Positions 34,917-44,227 of a stretch of DNA of 64,000 nucleotides are shown here, in pieces (the stretch's first letter is position 1; every line of letters begins with the position of its first letter). Both the position numbers and the translations under genes were made by a program. The stretch spans positions 87,778 through 151,777 of the forward strand of contig NZ_JAJAEL010000012.1 in the NCBI RefSeq assembly GCF_020447205.1, written 5' to 3'. The stretch is from Thalassolituus alkanivorans. Its GTDB lineage: Bacteria > Pseudomonadota > Gammaproteobacteria > Pseudomonadales > Oceanobacteraceae. A model generated the notes under the pieces. It searched no databases and had not been told where the DNA came from. It saw only the letters and a program-made list of their open reading frames with translations.

Positions 34917-35633
34917 ATGGCGGCAAACAGAAAACTGGCCATCCTGATGTACCACCAGGTGGGTGATTTCAGAAACATAAAAACGCTGAAGGCAAACTAT
35001 TGCTACTATAAGCGTTTTGCCCGACAGATGCTGATGCTGAAACTGACCGGGCAGCATGTTATTCCAATGAGTGAAGTGCCACGTTTTCTGAGTGGTGAGG
35101 GAGAATACCCTGAGCGCTGTGTCGCCATTACCTTTGATGATGGCTACGAGAATTTTTATCAGTATGCCTACCCTGTTCTGAAAAAATACCAGCTTCCTGC
35201 CATGGTTTATATCGTATCCGGTGAGCTGTCCGGGCGATCGGAATGGCTGAAAGAGGATGGCCATCAGCCGCAGCCGTTAATGAGCCGTGAGCAGATTCGT
35301 GAGGTGCATGCCAATGGGATTGAAATCGGCAGCCACAGTGTCACCCACCCAAGACTGGCTCAACTGGATGCAGATGTTTGTCTGCAGGAATTACAGCAGA
35401 GCAAACAGAATCTTGAAGAGCTTCTTGGTGATACGGTTGATCATATCTGTTACCCCTATGGCAGTTTCAGCGAAGAGGTCGGACAGCAGGCAGCCAAAGC
35501 CGGATATCGTGTAGGCACTACCACGGTGAAAGGTCTGGCACTGCCTGATCAGAATCTCCTCAGTTTACCGCGCAAAGCCGTGTCGTTTAATGATGGTGTA
35601 CTGAAAACCTGGAAAAATATTCACAGATTATGA
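34917..35633 (+). CDS. Polysaccharide deacetylase (NodB family)
   Basis: Family members remove N- or O-acetyl groups from polysaccharides. The catalytic base and metal site appear as TFDDGYEN (Asp74-Asp75) and HSVTHPRL (His140 and His144). The late motif CYPYGSFSEE is also conserved. No signal peptide is visible in the 238 residues, so it may act in the cytoplasm on a lipid-linked glycan. It starts 2 bases after the previous stop and overlaps the next gene by 4 bases. Confidence 0.88.
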   Translation: MAANRKLAILMYHQVGDFRNIKTLKANYCYYKRFARQMLMLKLTGQHVIPMSEVPRFLSGEGEYPERCVAITFDDGYENFYQYAYPVLKKYQLPAMVYIVSGELSGRSEWLKEDGHQPQPLMSREQIREVHANGIEIGSHSVTHPRLAQLDADVCLQELQQSKQNLEELLGDTVDHICYPYGSFSEEVGQQAAKAGYRVGTTTVKGLALPDQNLLSLPRKAVSFNDGVLKTWKNIHRL

Positions 35634-36712
35634 ACTCTGATTCACGGACGAATGCCGAGCATGGTCAGGATATGACAGGGCATCTTTTTATCGTTGAGAC
35701 TGAACTGCAACTGTTGGCAGCTATGGCGATAGAAGATCAGTATTTATCGGTGGACCGTGATGTTGCCCATTACTTCGTGACATCAGATAAGCTGCAGAAT
35801 GCGGCGGCTGAACGGGGAAGAAATAATCTGACCTTGCTGGACCGTAATCACCACGGCGGTCTGCTGGGTAAGATCCGTTTTATTAAGGAAAATACCCGCA
35901 CAGTGTTGAATGTTGCTGAATCTCTTTCAGTGGGTAGTGATTCCTGCGTTTTATATATCCCCCGTATAGACGATATTTATAACAATGTTCTGACTGCTCA
36001 GTTCAGGAGAAAGAAGCTCGGCAAGGTCGCACTGTTGCCGGATGGTGCATTAAATATCTTCAGCAGTAATATCACTGCCGCCTGCCGTAAGAATTTAAAA
36101 AAGTGGAGTCTGAAACTCAGGATTCTGGCGCCGGGCTACCGCGTTCTGCAATATGACGGCGACGAACTTGGGGCAGATTCTGAATGGATTGATGTTATTT
36201 ATTCGTTCTATGGTCTGAATACTGGTTATTGTGCGGATAAAGAGCGTTATATAGCGTTCCCTGTACAATTTTCAAAGACAGGTGAATCTGATAACGCAAT
36301 TATTATTGGACAAAATTTCCTTGCCTATCAGCAGACCAATCATGACTTTGTCGCCACAGTTACTGCTGAGATACATAGCCTGCTTGGTGTATTGAAGCCT
36401 GAACGTGTTTTTTATGCCCCTCATCCACGCGCTTTAACGGCAGAGTTCAGAACAGATGGGATGGAACCGGTTTCCGGTCCTTACCTCTGTATTGAGGAAA
36501 TAATTGCTGTGCTTGGCTGCCGTTATGTTATTTCCTGCAACAGTACAGCTCTTTTTACTGCCCGTCTGATTGATCCATCCATCCGGTGTTATGCTGTTGG
36601 TGCAGAGAGCTCTCCCATTCAGAATCAATATCAGCGGGAGAGTCTTCTGAGTGCTATGCAGGATGCCGGGATTAACGTTGTAACGCTGCCTTCTGCTGTC
36701 CATGCAACATAA
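35630..36712 (+). CDS. Polysialyltransferase-like GT-B glycosyltransferase
   Basis: The 360-residue protein starts in the stop of the deacetylase gene. It has two short motifs known from bacterial sialyltransferase families: an acidic-Gly motif, here LLPDGALNIF (about residue 140), and an HP motif, here VFYAPHPRAL (about residue 263). A late SCNSTALF segment matches the Ser-rich donor motif. The family transfers sialic acid or related nonulosonic acids, sometimes Kdo. No synthesis genes for such sugars are in the window. The 3' end overlaps the converging O-antigen ligase gene by 41 bp. Confidence 0.6.
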   Translation: MNSDSRTNAEHGQDMTGHLFIVETELQLLAAMAIEDQYLSVDRDVAHYFVTSDKLQNAAAERGRNNLTLLDRNHHGGLLGKIRFIKENTRTVLNVAESLSVGSDSCVLYIPRIDDIYNNVLTAQFRRKKLGKVALLPDGALNIFSSNITAACRKNLKKWSLKLRILAPGYRVLQYDGDELGADSEWIDVIYSFYGLNTGYCADKERYIAFPVQFSKTGESDNAIIIGQNFLAYQQTNHDFVATVTAEIHSLLGVLKPERVFYAPHPRALTAEFRTDGMEPVSGPYLCIEEIIAVLGCRYVISCNSTALFTARLIDPSIRCYAVGAESSPIQNQYQRESLLSAMQDAGINVVTLPSAVHAT

Positions 36713-37943
36713 TACCGAGCATTACTCCCAGTAACGTCAGATGTTTTTCAGCAATAAATCGTATAAAGAACCCATCGACGGTTAAGGAATAACCGGCGAT
36801 TGTCAGCGTGATAATCACCACTGCATATTTATGCGGAAAGTCAGGCCGGACATTCAGGCTTTCCCGGCAAAGAGAAAATCCAAACGCCAGCAAACAGGCA
36901 AGGCCTGTCAGTCCCATGGTCGCCAGGGTATTAAAATACAAACTGTGGGCCTGAACGAAATAGCGTTTCCGGCCTTCTGAGTTGAAATCGCAGCCAAGAT
37001 TCGGATTCTGGCTTGCGGGACGGAACTGGTGGGATCCAACACCGAAAACAGGCTTCTTTTTGGCCATGCATATCGCGGCTTCCCATTGCTTTAGTCGCAG
37101 GCCTGTCGAGCTCAGATTATTTCCGCTCCCCTGAACGTAACTGGTTAAATTTTTTACAGCGCGATCAATACCAGACTGTAACGGTGTCTGGTATATGATG
37201 ACCGACAGAAGTGTTCCGATCGCGAGACTGGCAAAAATGACTTTCACACTTCTGAAATGGATAATGAAAAAAAGAAAAATTACTGGAACAGCCAGAAAGC
37301 TGCCACGAGTACCGGAGGCTATTGCAGCATATAGGTACAAAATAGCTGTAATCGCAGCTGTCATTGCAAAAATTTTGCTGCTTTTCCAGAATGACAGGCA
37401 GAAATAGGCAGAAATTGTAGTCAGGAGGAAAGCACCATTACCAAATCCGACGGAATTCTCATCCCCAAAGACTCTGCGTACAATTTTAAAGCCACCTAAC
37501 TGGTCATGGGTGACCCAAGCATAACTGATACCACCGAGTAATAATGCAAAGATCAGCTGAGGAGCACGCAGGCCTGAGAAATAAATACCGGCGATTATCA
37601 GCGGCAGTAACAGCAGACGAAATTCAGGTTCCAGAGTTTGCAGGTCTGCCGGGTAGTCCGATAGCAGTAATGAAATCAATGCCACCAAGAAAAAAGCAAA
37701 ACCTGCCAGGATGGTTTTGCGGTAGGGCACCAGAGCACGGATTTTTACTTTGCCGGATATCAGAACAATTAAGCCAAGAATCCAGAGTACAATGCTAACG
37801 TCGGTTGCTACTGATTTTTTGATGGGTTGTGCGATCAAAAAAATTGCGACAAACAATGTAATAATATAAGACAGAGGATTAGCAGAGATATCACGCCAGA
37901 GATTTTTAAATGGGCTGGTCGTATGGTTGGTAATGTATGTCAT
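36672..37943 (-). CDS. O-antigen ligase/polymerase (WaaL/Wzy_C family)
   Basis: The 423-residue integral membrane protein has about ten to twelve hydrophobic segments and one large periplasmic loop (about residues 255-330). That loop contains GLRLKQWEAAICMAKKKPVFGVG and an AHSLYFNTLATMG segment, the WaaL/Wzy_C family signature with a conserved His. Such proteins join O-antigen to lipid A-core or polymerise it in the periplasm. It converges on the polysialyltransferase-like gene with a 41-bp tail-to-tail overlap. No wzx flippase gene is in view. Confidence 0.83.
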   Translation of the reverse strand: MTYITNHTTSPFKNLWRDISANPLSYIITLFVAIFLIAQPIKKSVATDVSIVLWILGLIVLISGKVKIRALVPYRKTILAGFAFFLVALISLLLSDYPADLQTLEPEFRLLLLPLIIAGIYFSGLRAPQLIFALLLGGISYAWVTHDQLGGFKIVRRVFGDENSVGFGNGAFLLTTISAYFCLSFWKSSKIFAMTAAITAILYLYAAIASGTRGSFLAVPVIFLFFIIHFRSVKVIFASLAIGTLLSVIIYQTPLQSGIDRAVKNLTSYVQGSGNNLSSTGLRLKQWEAAICMAKKKPVFGVGSHQFRPASQNPNLGCDFNSEGRKRYFVQAHSLYFNTLATMGLTGLACLLAFGFSLCRESLNVRPDFPHKYAVVIITLTIAGYSLTVDGFFIRFIAEKHLTLLGVMLGIMLHGQQKAALQR

Positions 37944-38007
37944 TCGGTTCCTGCAAATATGTAAGTTTTACTATAGCGGCGATGTTATATGAGAAGAGAC
38001 GTCATGA

Positions 38008-38043
38008 TAAAAAGAGCGCTAACACACCGTGTGTATCAGCGCT
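38008..38043 (-). terminator. Rho-independent terminator overlapping a stop codon
   Basis: On the minus strand the arms AGCGCTgatACACAC and GTGTGTtAGCGCT form a hairpin followed by CTTTTT (38015-38043 and T-run 38010-38014). It covers the stop codon of the 38036-39100 gene and ends its transcript before waaL. Confidence 0.75.
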
Positions 38044-39100
38044 GATCAGGATGAGAGATGGCTTCCATTGTAGTAATGCCAATATTTTCAAACAGTTTGT
38101 AGAAATCAGGCTTCTCAGAAGTAAATGCTGTCACTTTTAAGGTCGGTCGGAGCCAGCGTGCCATGACCATTGTTGAAGATAAATCGCCCCACACTTCACA
38201 TTGATCTGACAAATAGGGGAGCAAAGCCTCAAAACTGACCTGAGAAGGTAGCAGGCAAACACCTTCAGCAGCGAGTGACAATGGATCCGGCTGTTTATTA
38301 CGGGGATGGTATTTGACGGCAACCCGCTTACCTTGTGTGCTCTGTTGCCGGATGATAGCGAGGATGCGTTTCTTATAGTCCGGGTCTCGCTCAAATAATG
38401 ACTCATGAGGCAGTGTGACAAAAGTATCTATCTCTGCCAGAGCGGCTGGCTCAACTCCGTTATTCAGCATCATCATTTCTGACAGCTCCAGCATGGCCGG
38501 ACTGTTGAAACGGGAAGCATCAAGCGGTGTTATATGCTTGCCGCGTAATAACGGATGTACCAGGTCGGGAAAGGCCGGATGTATATAACTTATCCAGTCG
38601 GAACCGCCGATGGTTGGAGGATTTTTCCACCACATACCATAACTGATTTTTTTAATAAAATTATCAATGATCATGTCCTTGAATGAACGGGAGGCTTTTC
38701 TGCCCACATAGGTGAATACTCCCTCGTCCATATAATGACCAACAGGATTGCAACCAAGAGTTGTGGCCGCGTGCATGGCAAACTGGAATTCAATACGGCG
38801 GTCATTGCCGACAAATATATGTTCCGGTAACAATTCGGCCAGTTTACTTTTCAGGGTGCTAAACAGCTGTCTGCGTCTTTTCAGTTTATTCAGCAGGCCG
38901 GGAAAACGGCCATAGTATAAATTGACAGAAGAAAAAGGGGAACCGGGCCAATTACTGACAATATCGTACAGCGCATACGGTTTTCCCTCGGGCTGATCGA
39001 TGAATATCAGATGAGCATCCTCACCGGGACGTCCGGCAGCGATAGCTGCGGCGGTATAGAGGTGGAGAGTTGTTGATGCGAAGTAAACTGAGTTAGCCAT
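38036..39100 (-). CDS. Sialyltransferase-like GT-B protein, paralogue A
   Basis: The 354-residue protein is a paralogue of the one at 43202-44227. The two share GNDRRIEFQFAM, an acidic-Gly motif (HYMDEGVFTYVGRK here), an HP motif (AVKYHPRN) and the end GDLSSTMVMARWLRPTLKV. These are the motifs of bacterial sialyl/polysialyltransferases. The DEG catalytic motif is intact. No signal peptide is present, so it should act at the cytoplasmic face. It lies alone between waaL and a GT4 gene; the 262-bp gap upstream to 39363 holds no gene I can identify. Confidence 0.62.
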   Translation of the reverse strand: MANSVYFASTTLHLYTAAAIAAGRPGEDAHLIFIDQPEGKPYALYDIVSNWPGSPFSSVNLYYGRFPGLLNKLKRRRQLFSTLKSKLAELLPEHIFVGNDRRIEFQFAMHAATTLGCNPVGHYMDEGVFTYVGRKASRSFKDMIIDNFIKKISYGMWWKNPPTIGGSDWISYIHPAFPDLVHPLLRGKHITPLDASRFNSPAMLELSEMMMLNNGVEPAALAEIDTFVTLPHESLFERDPDYKKRILAIIRQQSTQGKRVAVKYHPRNKQPDPLSLAAEGVCLLPSQVSFEALLPYLSDQCEVWGDLSSTMVMARWLRPTLKVTAFTSEKPDFYKLFENIGITTMEAISHPDQR

Positions 39101-39362
39101 ACGGGGTCCATGTACAGTTAGCGCTGCAGTCTACCTGTCCGGGCTGGCGAGCGGCAAATGTTTCTCTGCAGATATTCAGAGTCTTACCTGACCTATACGT
39201 ACGGAATCAGAATTAATTCGCTTTGTACGAATACGGAATGCTTCCGGATCTGTTGCTTTCCTGAACAAAGAGTGTAGGCAACGAAATTACCCGAGCATGG
39301 CTGTTTATGCTGCTGGTTTTATATCTGCCGAGGAAACAGCGGCGGTTAAGCCAGCGCGTCTT

Positions 39363-40436
39363 TCAGGCTGTGCTGCCGCTGAAAACCAGCTTTAAATATT
39401 GATTGGCAACGGACTCTACCGCATAGCGGCTGACATCCAGACTGGACAGTTCGGGATACTGGTTCAATGCCCGGGACATCGCCTGACTCAGTCCGGCGAC
39501 ATCACCCACCGGCACCAGATAGGGTTGCAGATCGCCGGTCAGAACCTCTTTAGGTCCGGAAGGGCAGTCGGTTGAAACAACCGGCGTGCCTATAATCAAG
39601 GATTCAACCAGAACCCGTGGCAGGCCTTCGGCTTCAGATGCCAGTAGTGACAGGCGGGCGTTGGCGATTAAACGATAGGGGTTCGCATCCCAGCCCCAGA
39701 ACTGGACCTTATCCTGCAAGCCATTCTGTTCACAGAAAGACCGCAGCCGCTTCTCATCATTACCTTTGCCGACCAGTACCAGCTTCAGGTTTTGTGCATT
39801 CATCATCTGAAATGCGCGGATAAGATCCTGCTGGCGCTTTCGTTTGTTCAGTGATGCTACATAGACAATATAATCGCCATCCGGCAGCGGACCATCCTGA
39901 CTTGCGAGTGAGCGGATTTCTTCGATCTGGTAAGGGTTGGGAATAACGGTAATGTTATCCGCCTGACAACCCAGATTATTCACCAGATCGTCTTTGATGC
40001 CCTGCGACAGTGCAATCAGTTGCTTGTTACGGAAGCGCCGGCGCAGGCGCAGGATTTTTGATGCGCGTTTCAGAAACTTCCATTTCGGATCTGTGATCCA
40101 GGCGGTCGGAGTTATATGCACCGAACAGACTTTCTTCTTTGCCTGAATGGCATCGTAAAATTCTGGTTTGGAAGTAACAAAAAAATCATAGTTACCTTCC
40201 TGAGTAATGCGTTCCAACTCAGGCCTGGCCTTCTTTTTATTTGAAGTGCTGAGGACTATCTGGTTCAGATTATTGGGCAGCGGGTAGTCTGCATGCGCTG
40301 TCAGGGTAACAAGATCAACTTTATGCCCCAGTTCTGCAAAGCGGGTACAAAGAGTCAGAATGGTTTTCTCAGCTCCGGCACCATTCAATGAGCCAAGCAG
40401 GGCACCAATCCGGTAAGTTTTGTTCTCTGTACTCAT
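39363..40436 (-). CDS. GT4-family glycosyltransferase
   Basis: The N-terminal acceptor half begins RIGALLGSLNGAGAEKTILTL, and the C-terminal donor half has YVASLNKRKRQQDLIRAF and the GT4 signature LLASEAEGLPRVLVESLIIGTPVVSTDCPSGP with the EX7E pattern. It is 357 residues and soluble or peripheral. It probably adds a hexose to the LPS core or capsule; donor and linkage are unknown. Confidence 0.9.
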   Translation of the reverse strand: MSTENKTYRIGALLGSLNGAGAEKTILTLCTRFAELGHKVDLVTLTAHADYPLPNNLNQIVLSTSNKKKARPELERITQEGNYDFFVTSKPEFYDAIQAKKKVCSVHITPTAWITDPKWKFLKRASKILRLRRRFRNKQLIALSQGIKDDLVNNLGCQADNITVIPNPYQIEEIRSLASQDGPLPDGDYIVYVASLNKRKRQQDLIRAFQMMNAQNLKLVLVGKGNDEKRLRSFCEQNGLQDKVQFWGWDANPYRLIANARLSLLASEAEGLPRVLVESLIIGTPVVSTDCPSGPKEVLTGDLQPYLVPVGDVAGLSQAMSRALNQYPELSSLDVSRYAVESVANQYLKLVFSGSTA

Positions 40437-40465
40437 AGTGCCCCGCAGTCAGTGATTTGGTCAGA

Positions 40466-42115
40466 TTATCGGCTATTTCTGAGCTGCGTATCATAACCGG
40501 TTTTATAAACCATGCGTACAGCGGGCGGCTGATACTGGTCCGAAATCAGCCCGGCTTCCGGATTTACATTGGCGGAATCTATAGCCATCACCTGAGATGC
40601 ATAATGATAAAAGCTGTCCAGCATAAAAGGGCTGCTCTCATGCGTTCTGTAGCTGGTTATCCGCTGTTGATCGGATGACCAGAACACAAAAGGAATTTCA
40701 AACATGTTAGGTGTCAGGTTATCCGGGCTGTGTCCTTTCAGGTTTGCCTGCTGATAAACCTCTTCGCCATGGTCAGAGAAATAGGTGATGGTTGCCACCG
40801 CGTCATTCTGTTTTTCTTTAACCAGCGAGAATAATTGCTGCAGGAAAAAATCGGCAAACAGAATTGAGTTGTCATACTCATTAATAACGTCGATAACCCC
40901 CTGGTCCGGTTGTTCTGTATAGGCGCTGACCTGTGAATCTTTAAAGACCATAAAGTCATCCGGATAGCGGTTTTTATACTGAGCGTGACTGCCCATCATG
41001 TGAATAAAAATCGCTTTGTGTGGCGCCGGATCTGCCAGAGCTTCACCAATCCGGTTCAGCATGAAAGTGTCATAACGGTTTACTTCCACGCCATTAAAAT
41101 CGTTGCTGATGTAATAAGGGTGGTCGGCCTGATGAGCGATAGAAGCAATGGTTGCTCGCAGCGGCTGCTGGTTGGAAATCCACCAGGTTTCATAGCCAGC
41201 CAGATTGGCAATATCGATGACACTCAGAGCGTCACGGTACTGGTCGCCCTGATCAGCACTTGCTGCCGTCAGGGCAGCACGCAGTGATGCCTGGGTCTGG
41301 GCATGACTGCTGATGACGTTATCGAATACGACCAGTTCATCTTTAATGCTGCTTAAGAATGGCGTTGTATTACGGTGGTAACCATAAATACCCATGTGGT
41401 TGCGGCTTGCGGATTCACCAACAATAAAGATATGAGTCTGTGGCTGAGTTTCTTTCAGCACAGCTTTGATGTCGGTTTCTCGCAGCATTGTCTGGCGTCG
41501 CTCGAATTCTTCCTGCAGGGATACACTGCCTCTCAGGTAAGAAGGCACGGTGCCGAGGACGCCGGGAATTGTATCGTGAAAACGTCCCATTACGGTCGTG
41601 CGGTAGGCAACGACGGCGATCAGAATAAAGCCAAGTACCATCGTGACACGGCGGGTTCTGCTGCCGGTTCCTTCTGCCGGGCGCATAAAGCGCAGGCCCA
41701 GAAAATAAATACTCCAGTGCAGCAGCAGCCAGGAGGTCAGGGTCATGGAGGAATAGGCAGCAACAAATTCAGAAACTTCACTGCTGTCGGTGTAAGCAAC
41801 AGCCTCCAGAGTAGCAGTGGTAAATACCCCGCCGAACGATACTGCGTAACCAATATCCAGACTGCCGCTGATAGCAAAGGGCAGCAGCATCAAAGCAATG
41901 AAACGGCGCTTTTGCAGCAGGTAAGCCAGCGTCGCCAGAATAAACGACCAGCCAATGCGTGAGTTATATTCACCTTCGCGGACAAAGTCTGAATAAGTCA
42001 GTTCAAGGGCAAGAGGCAGCAGCAGCAGCAGGGCAATCCAGAATAATGGTGCCCGGGGTAGTTTCAGGTTAAGCATGGTTTCTCTGATGTTAGTCACTGA
42101 CACTCCCTGCGTCAT
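40466..42115 (-). CDS. Lipid A/core phosphoethanolamine transferase (EptA/CptA family)
   Basis: The 549-residue protein has about five N-terminal membrane helices (to about residue 175) and a periplasmic alkaline-phosphatase-fold domain. The zinc and nucleophile motif is IFIVGESASRNHMGIYGY, where the residue after GE is Ser instead of the Thr usual in EptA. FSDHGEEVY and GHSPDNLTPNMFEIPFVFWSS supply the other metal ligands. It moves phosphoethanolamine from phosphatidylethanolamine to LPS, which lowers negative charge and often gives polymyxin resistance. A start 13 codons later (42076) is also plausible. It lies in the LPS cluster 30 bp before the GT4 gene. Confidence 0.87.
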   Translation of the reverse strand: MTQGVSVTNIRETMLNLKLPRAPLFWIALLLLLPLALELTYSDFVREGEYNSRIGWSFILATLAYLLQKRRFIALMLLPFAISGSLDIGYAVSFGGVFTTATLEAVAYTDSSEVSEFVAAYSSMTLTSWLLLHWSIYFLGLRFMRPAEGTGSRTRRVTMVLGFILIAVVAYRTTVMGRFHDTIPGVLGTVPSYLRGSVSLQEEFERRQTMLRETDIKAVLKETQPQTHIFIVGESASRNHMGIYGYHRNTTPFLSSIKDELVVFDNVISSHAQTQASLRAALTAASADQGDQYRDALSVIDIANLAGYETWWISNQQPLRATIASIAHQADHPYYISNDFNGVEVNRYDTFMLNRIGEALADPAPHKAIFIHMMGSHAQYKNRYPDDFMVFKDSQVSAYTEQPDQGVIDVINEYDNSILFADFFLQQLFSLVKEKQNDAVATITYFSDHGEEVYQQANLKGHSPDNLTPNMFEIPFVFWSSDQQRITSYRTHESSPFMLDSFYHYASQVMAIDSANVNPEAGLISDQYQPPAVRMVYKTGYDTQLRNSR

Positions 42116-42224
42116 AAGCGTTACCCATCCATGGACGAATCCGGATAAAGCGCTATTTTAACGCGGTTCGTCGCAGCTGTGCGCGGTTACATCAGTATTT
42201 TATATAGGACAAAGCGTCCCATGC

Positions 42225-43151
42225 TCAGGCAGGACGGTTCAGGCTGCGTTCAAATGCGTTAACAATGGCGGGACATTTTTCTGTCAGACCGATGCGGTTG
42301 GTGGTTTCAATGTCACTGGCCGACAGAATAAACTTACCGAACTCCTGCTCCAGTAAACCCTGCTCATACAGTTTTACCCAGCGCCGGTAATGGTCGCCCA
42401 TGCGGGCATTGGTGTCACGCAGCAGTCGCTGGCGGTTGATGATGTTGGCTTCAAACTGGGCGTAATTGCGGATCGGATAGTGGTAAACCACAATGCCGCT
42501 TTCTTCGCGGGCGTTGATCCAGCGCCAGCCATGCTTGGCGCGGTGGTTGCCGCCTTTAAGCTTAATCAGGCCGTGTGGATTAACGATGGTTTTCGGACTG
42601 ATTTTTACCAGCAACATCGATACGGCAGTGTCATTAATCTGGGTGTCTGAACTGTACAGGATCGGGTTCTTTACCGCGTACTGCGCCTGACTGTAATGGT
42701 AACCGGGCTGCACGCACTCTTCGGTCAGCACCATATTGCGGCGCTTGAGCGTGACTACGGAATCATCGGCATGCAGATGATCTTTTAAGCTGGTGCCTTC
42801 GGCTGCGAGCCAGAATTCATCGGCATCGTTGGAAATGACCAGATCGGCTTTTAACGCTGTGCGTGCGTAGTCTGCCAGCTGTGTCATCCACAGTGCCTGC
42901 TGGTAGTTCTGTGCCGGCTGATCGATAACGTGCAGGTCAAACTCGTTTTTCAGTGTTTCCAGCAGCTCACGGGTACCATCGGTCGAACCGTTGTCCATTA
43001 CCGCAAAACAATCAACACCCTGCGCCGCATGGAAACGGATATTGTCTTCAATAATATCGATTTCGTTACGCACCAGCAGTGTCATCGCCAAACGGATCGG
43101 GCCTTTGCGGGTCAGGCGGTGTGTCCAGTACTGCAGTGTTTTATGCAACAT
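42225..43151 (-). CDS. GT2-like glycosyltransferase
   Basis: The 308-residue GT-A enzyme begins its catalytic domain with RLAMTLLVRNEIDIIEDNIRFH, followed by AVMDNGSTDGTRELLE and a DXD-type site, VISNDADEFW. The rest (GLIKLKGGNHRAKHGW, VYHYPIRNYAQFE) matches the group often annotated as glycosyl transferase family 2 / DUF4422-neighbour core-modifying enzymes. No membrane segment is evident. Position suggests LPS core or capsule synthesis together with the two genes upstream. Confidence 0.8.
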   Translation of the reverse strand: MLHKTLQYWTHRLTRKGPIRLAMTLLVRNEIDIIEDNIRFHAAQGVDCFAVMDNGSTDGTRELLETLKNEFDLHVIDQPAQNYQQALWMTQLADYARTALKADLVISNDADEFWLAAEGTSLKDHLHADDSVVTLKRRNMVLTEECVQPGYHYSQAQYAVKNPILYSSDTQINDTAVSMLLVKISPKTIVNPHGLIKLKGGNHRAKHGWRWINAREESGIVVYHYPIRNYAQFEANIINRQRLLRDTNARMGDHYRRWVKLYEQGLLEQEFGKFILSASDIETTNRIGLTEKCPAIVNAFERSLNRPA

Positions 43152-43201
43152 AATGGTCTTCGTATTAGCCGTTAATGGCGCTGCGTTGGCAGCGCGGTCA
43201 C

Positions 43202-44227
43202 TCAGGTTGGGGAGGTTGTCAGCCGGATACCCAGCGTGGTCAGCAGTTGCTGCCAGCTGGCATCGGTATCTGCCCGCACCGCTGCGCTGACATCCAGCTC
43301 AGGTCTGAGCCATTTGGCGGTCAGCAGAGCGGTGGATACGTCGCCGCTGATTTTACAGTGTTGTGGCAGCAGAGGTAACAGCATTTCCATCGGAATAGCG
43401 GCAGGTACCGCCCATGCCCGCGCGGGCAATTGCCAGTGGCTGGTGGCCATTTCAGTACTCTGCAGTTCGCTGCTGGTGCGCGGATGGTGTTTGTAAGCGA
43501 TGTCGGAACCACAATTATCGAGCCACTGTCCCAGCGCCTGTTGCTGGTCGGACATCACCGAACTGTGCGGCAGTAACAGTAAGCCATCGAGGGTGTTCAG
43601 TGACAGGGGCTGGTCGCCGAGGCAGATCTGCGCCAGTTGCGCGAACTCCACACGCTGCAGATTATTTGGCAGAGGCTTGCAGGCTTTGTTCTGCAGAATC
43701 GGCAGGGCGGAATCCGGGAATGCCAGTATCGAGTGATCAATCCAGGCTGAAGCGCCGATGGCCGGTGGCTGTTTCCACCACCAGCCGTAAGCCAGTTTCT
43801 TGGCCATATTGTCCAGCACCTGATCTTTCAGCCAGTGCGTTTTGCGTCCCAGATAACTGTAAGTGCCGTCATCCAGATACACGCCACGGGCGGTGCTGTG
43901 TGCCATTGCAAACTGAAATTCAATGCGGCGGTCGTTGCCGGTATAGATCCAGTCCGGTTGCAGTTCGCTTAATCGCTGCTGAATCTGCTGGAAGGCAGCC
44001 AAGCGCTGCTGGCGCTTGCCTTTGCCGGATGCTTTTTCCGACAGCACGCTTATGCGTGTGAAAGGGCTGTTTTGCCATTGCAATAAAGCATCGCGGAAGG
44101 CAGCGGTAGTCGTGGTCTGATCAATCAGGCCCAGCTCGGCCACATCGCCTTGTGGCAGCTCGAAGGCAACCATGGCTGCGGTCAGCACATTAAACGGAGT
44201 GGAGGCCAGAAACAGGTGTTTAGCCAA
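43202..44227 (-). CDS. Sialyltransferase-like GT-B protein, paralogue B
   Basis: The 341-residue protein pairs with 38036-39100. It has GNDRRIEFQFAM, the acidic motif YLDDGTYSYLGRK, the HP motif IAYKHHPRTS and GDVSTALLTAKWLRPELDV. The catalytic DDG and HP motifs are both present, so it should be active. Its start overlaps the stop of the KpsS-like gene by 8 bases, which suggests the two act in one step of glycan synthesis. Substrate is unknown; sialic acid or another nonulosonic acid, or Kdo, is most likely. Confidence 0.62.
   Translation of the reverse strand: MAKHLFLASTPFNVLTAAMVAFELPQGDVAELGLIDQTTTTAAFRDALLQWQNSPFTRISVLSEKASGKGKRQQRLAAFQQIQQRLSELQPDWIYTGNDRRIEFQFAMAHSTARGVYLDDGTYSYLGRKTHWLKDQVLDNMAKKLAYGWWWKQPPAIGASAWIDHSILAFPDSALPILQNKACKPLPNNLQRVEFAQLAQICLGDQPLSLNTLDGLLLLPHSSVMSDQQQALGQWLDNCGSDIAYKHHPRTSSELQSTEMATSHWQLPARAWAVPAAIPMEMLLPLLPQHCKISGDVSTALLTAKWLRPELDVSAAVRADTDASWQQLLTTLGIRLTTSPT

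Noticed and set aside
39101..39362. The gap upstream of the paralogue A gene as a hidden small gene or mobile remnant.
   Set aside because: No ORF with a ribosome binding site, no terminal repeats and no RNA-like fold was seen.
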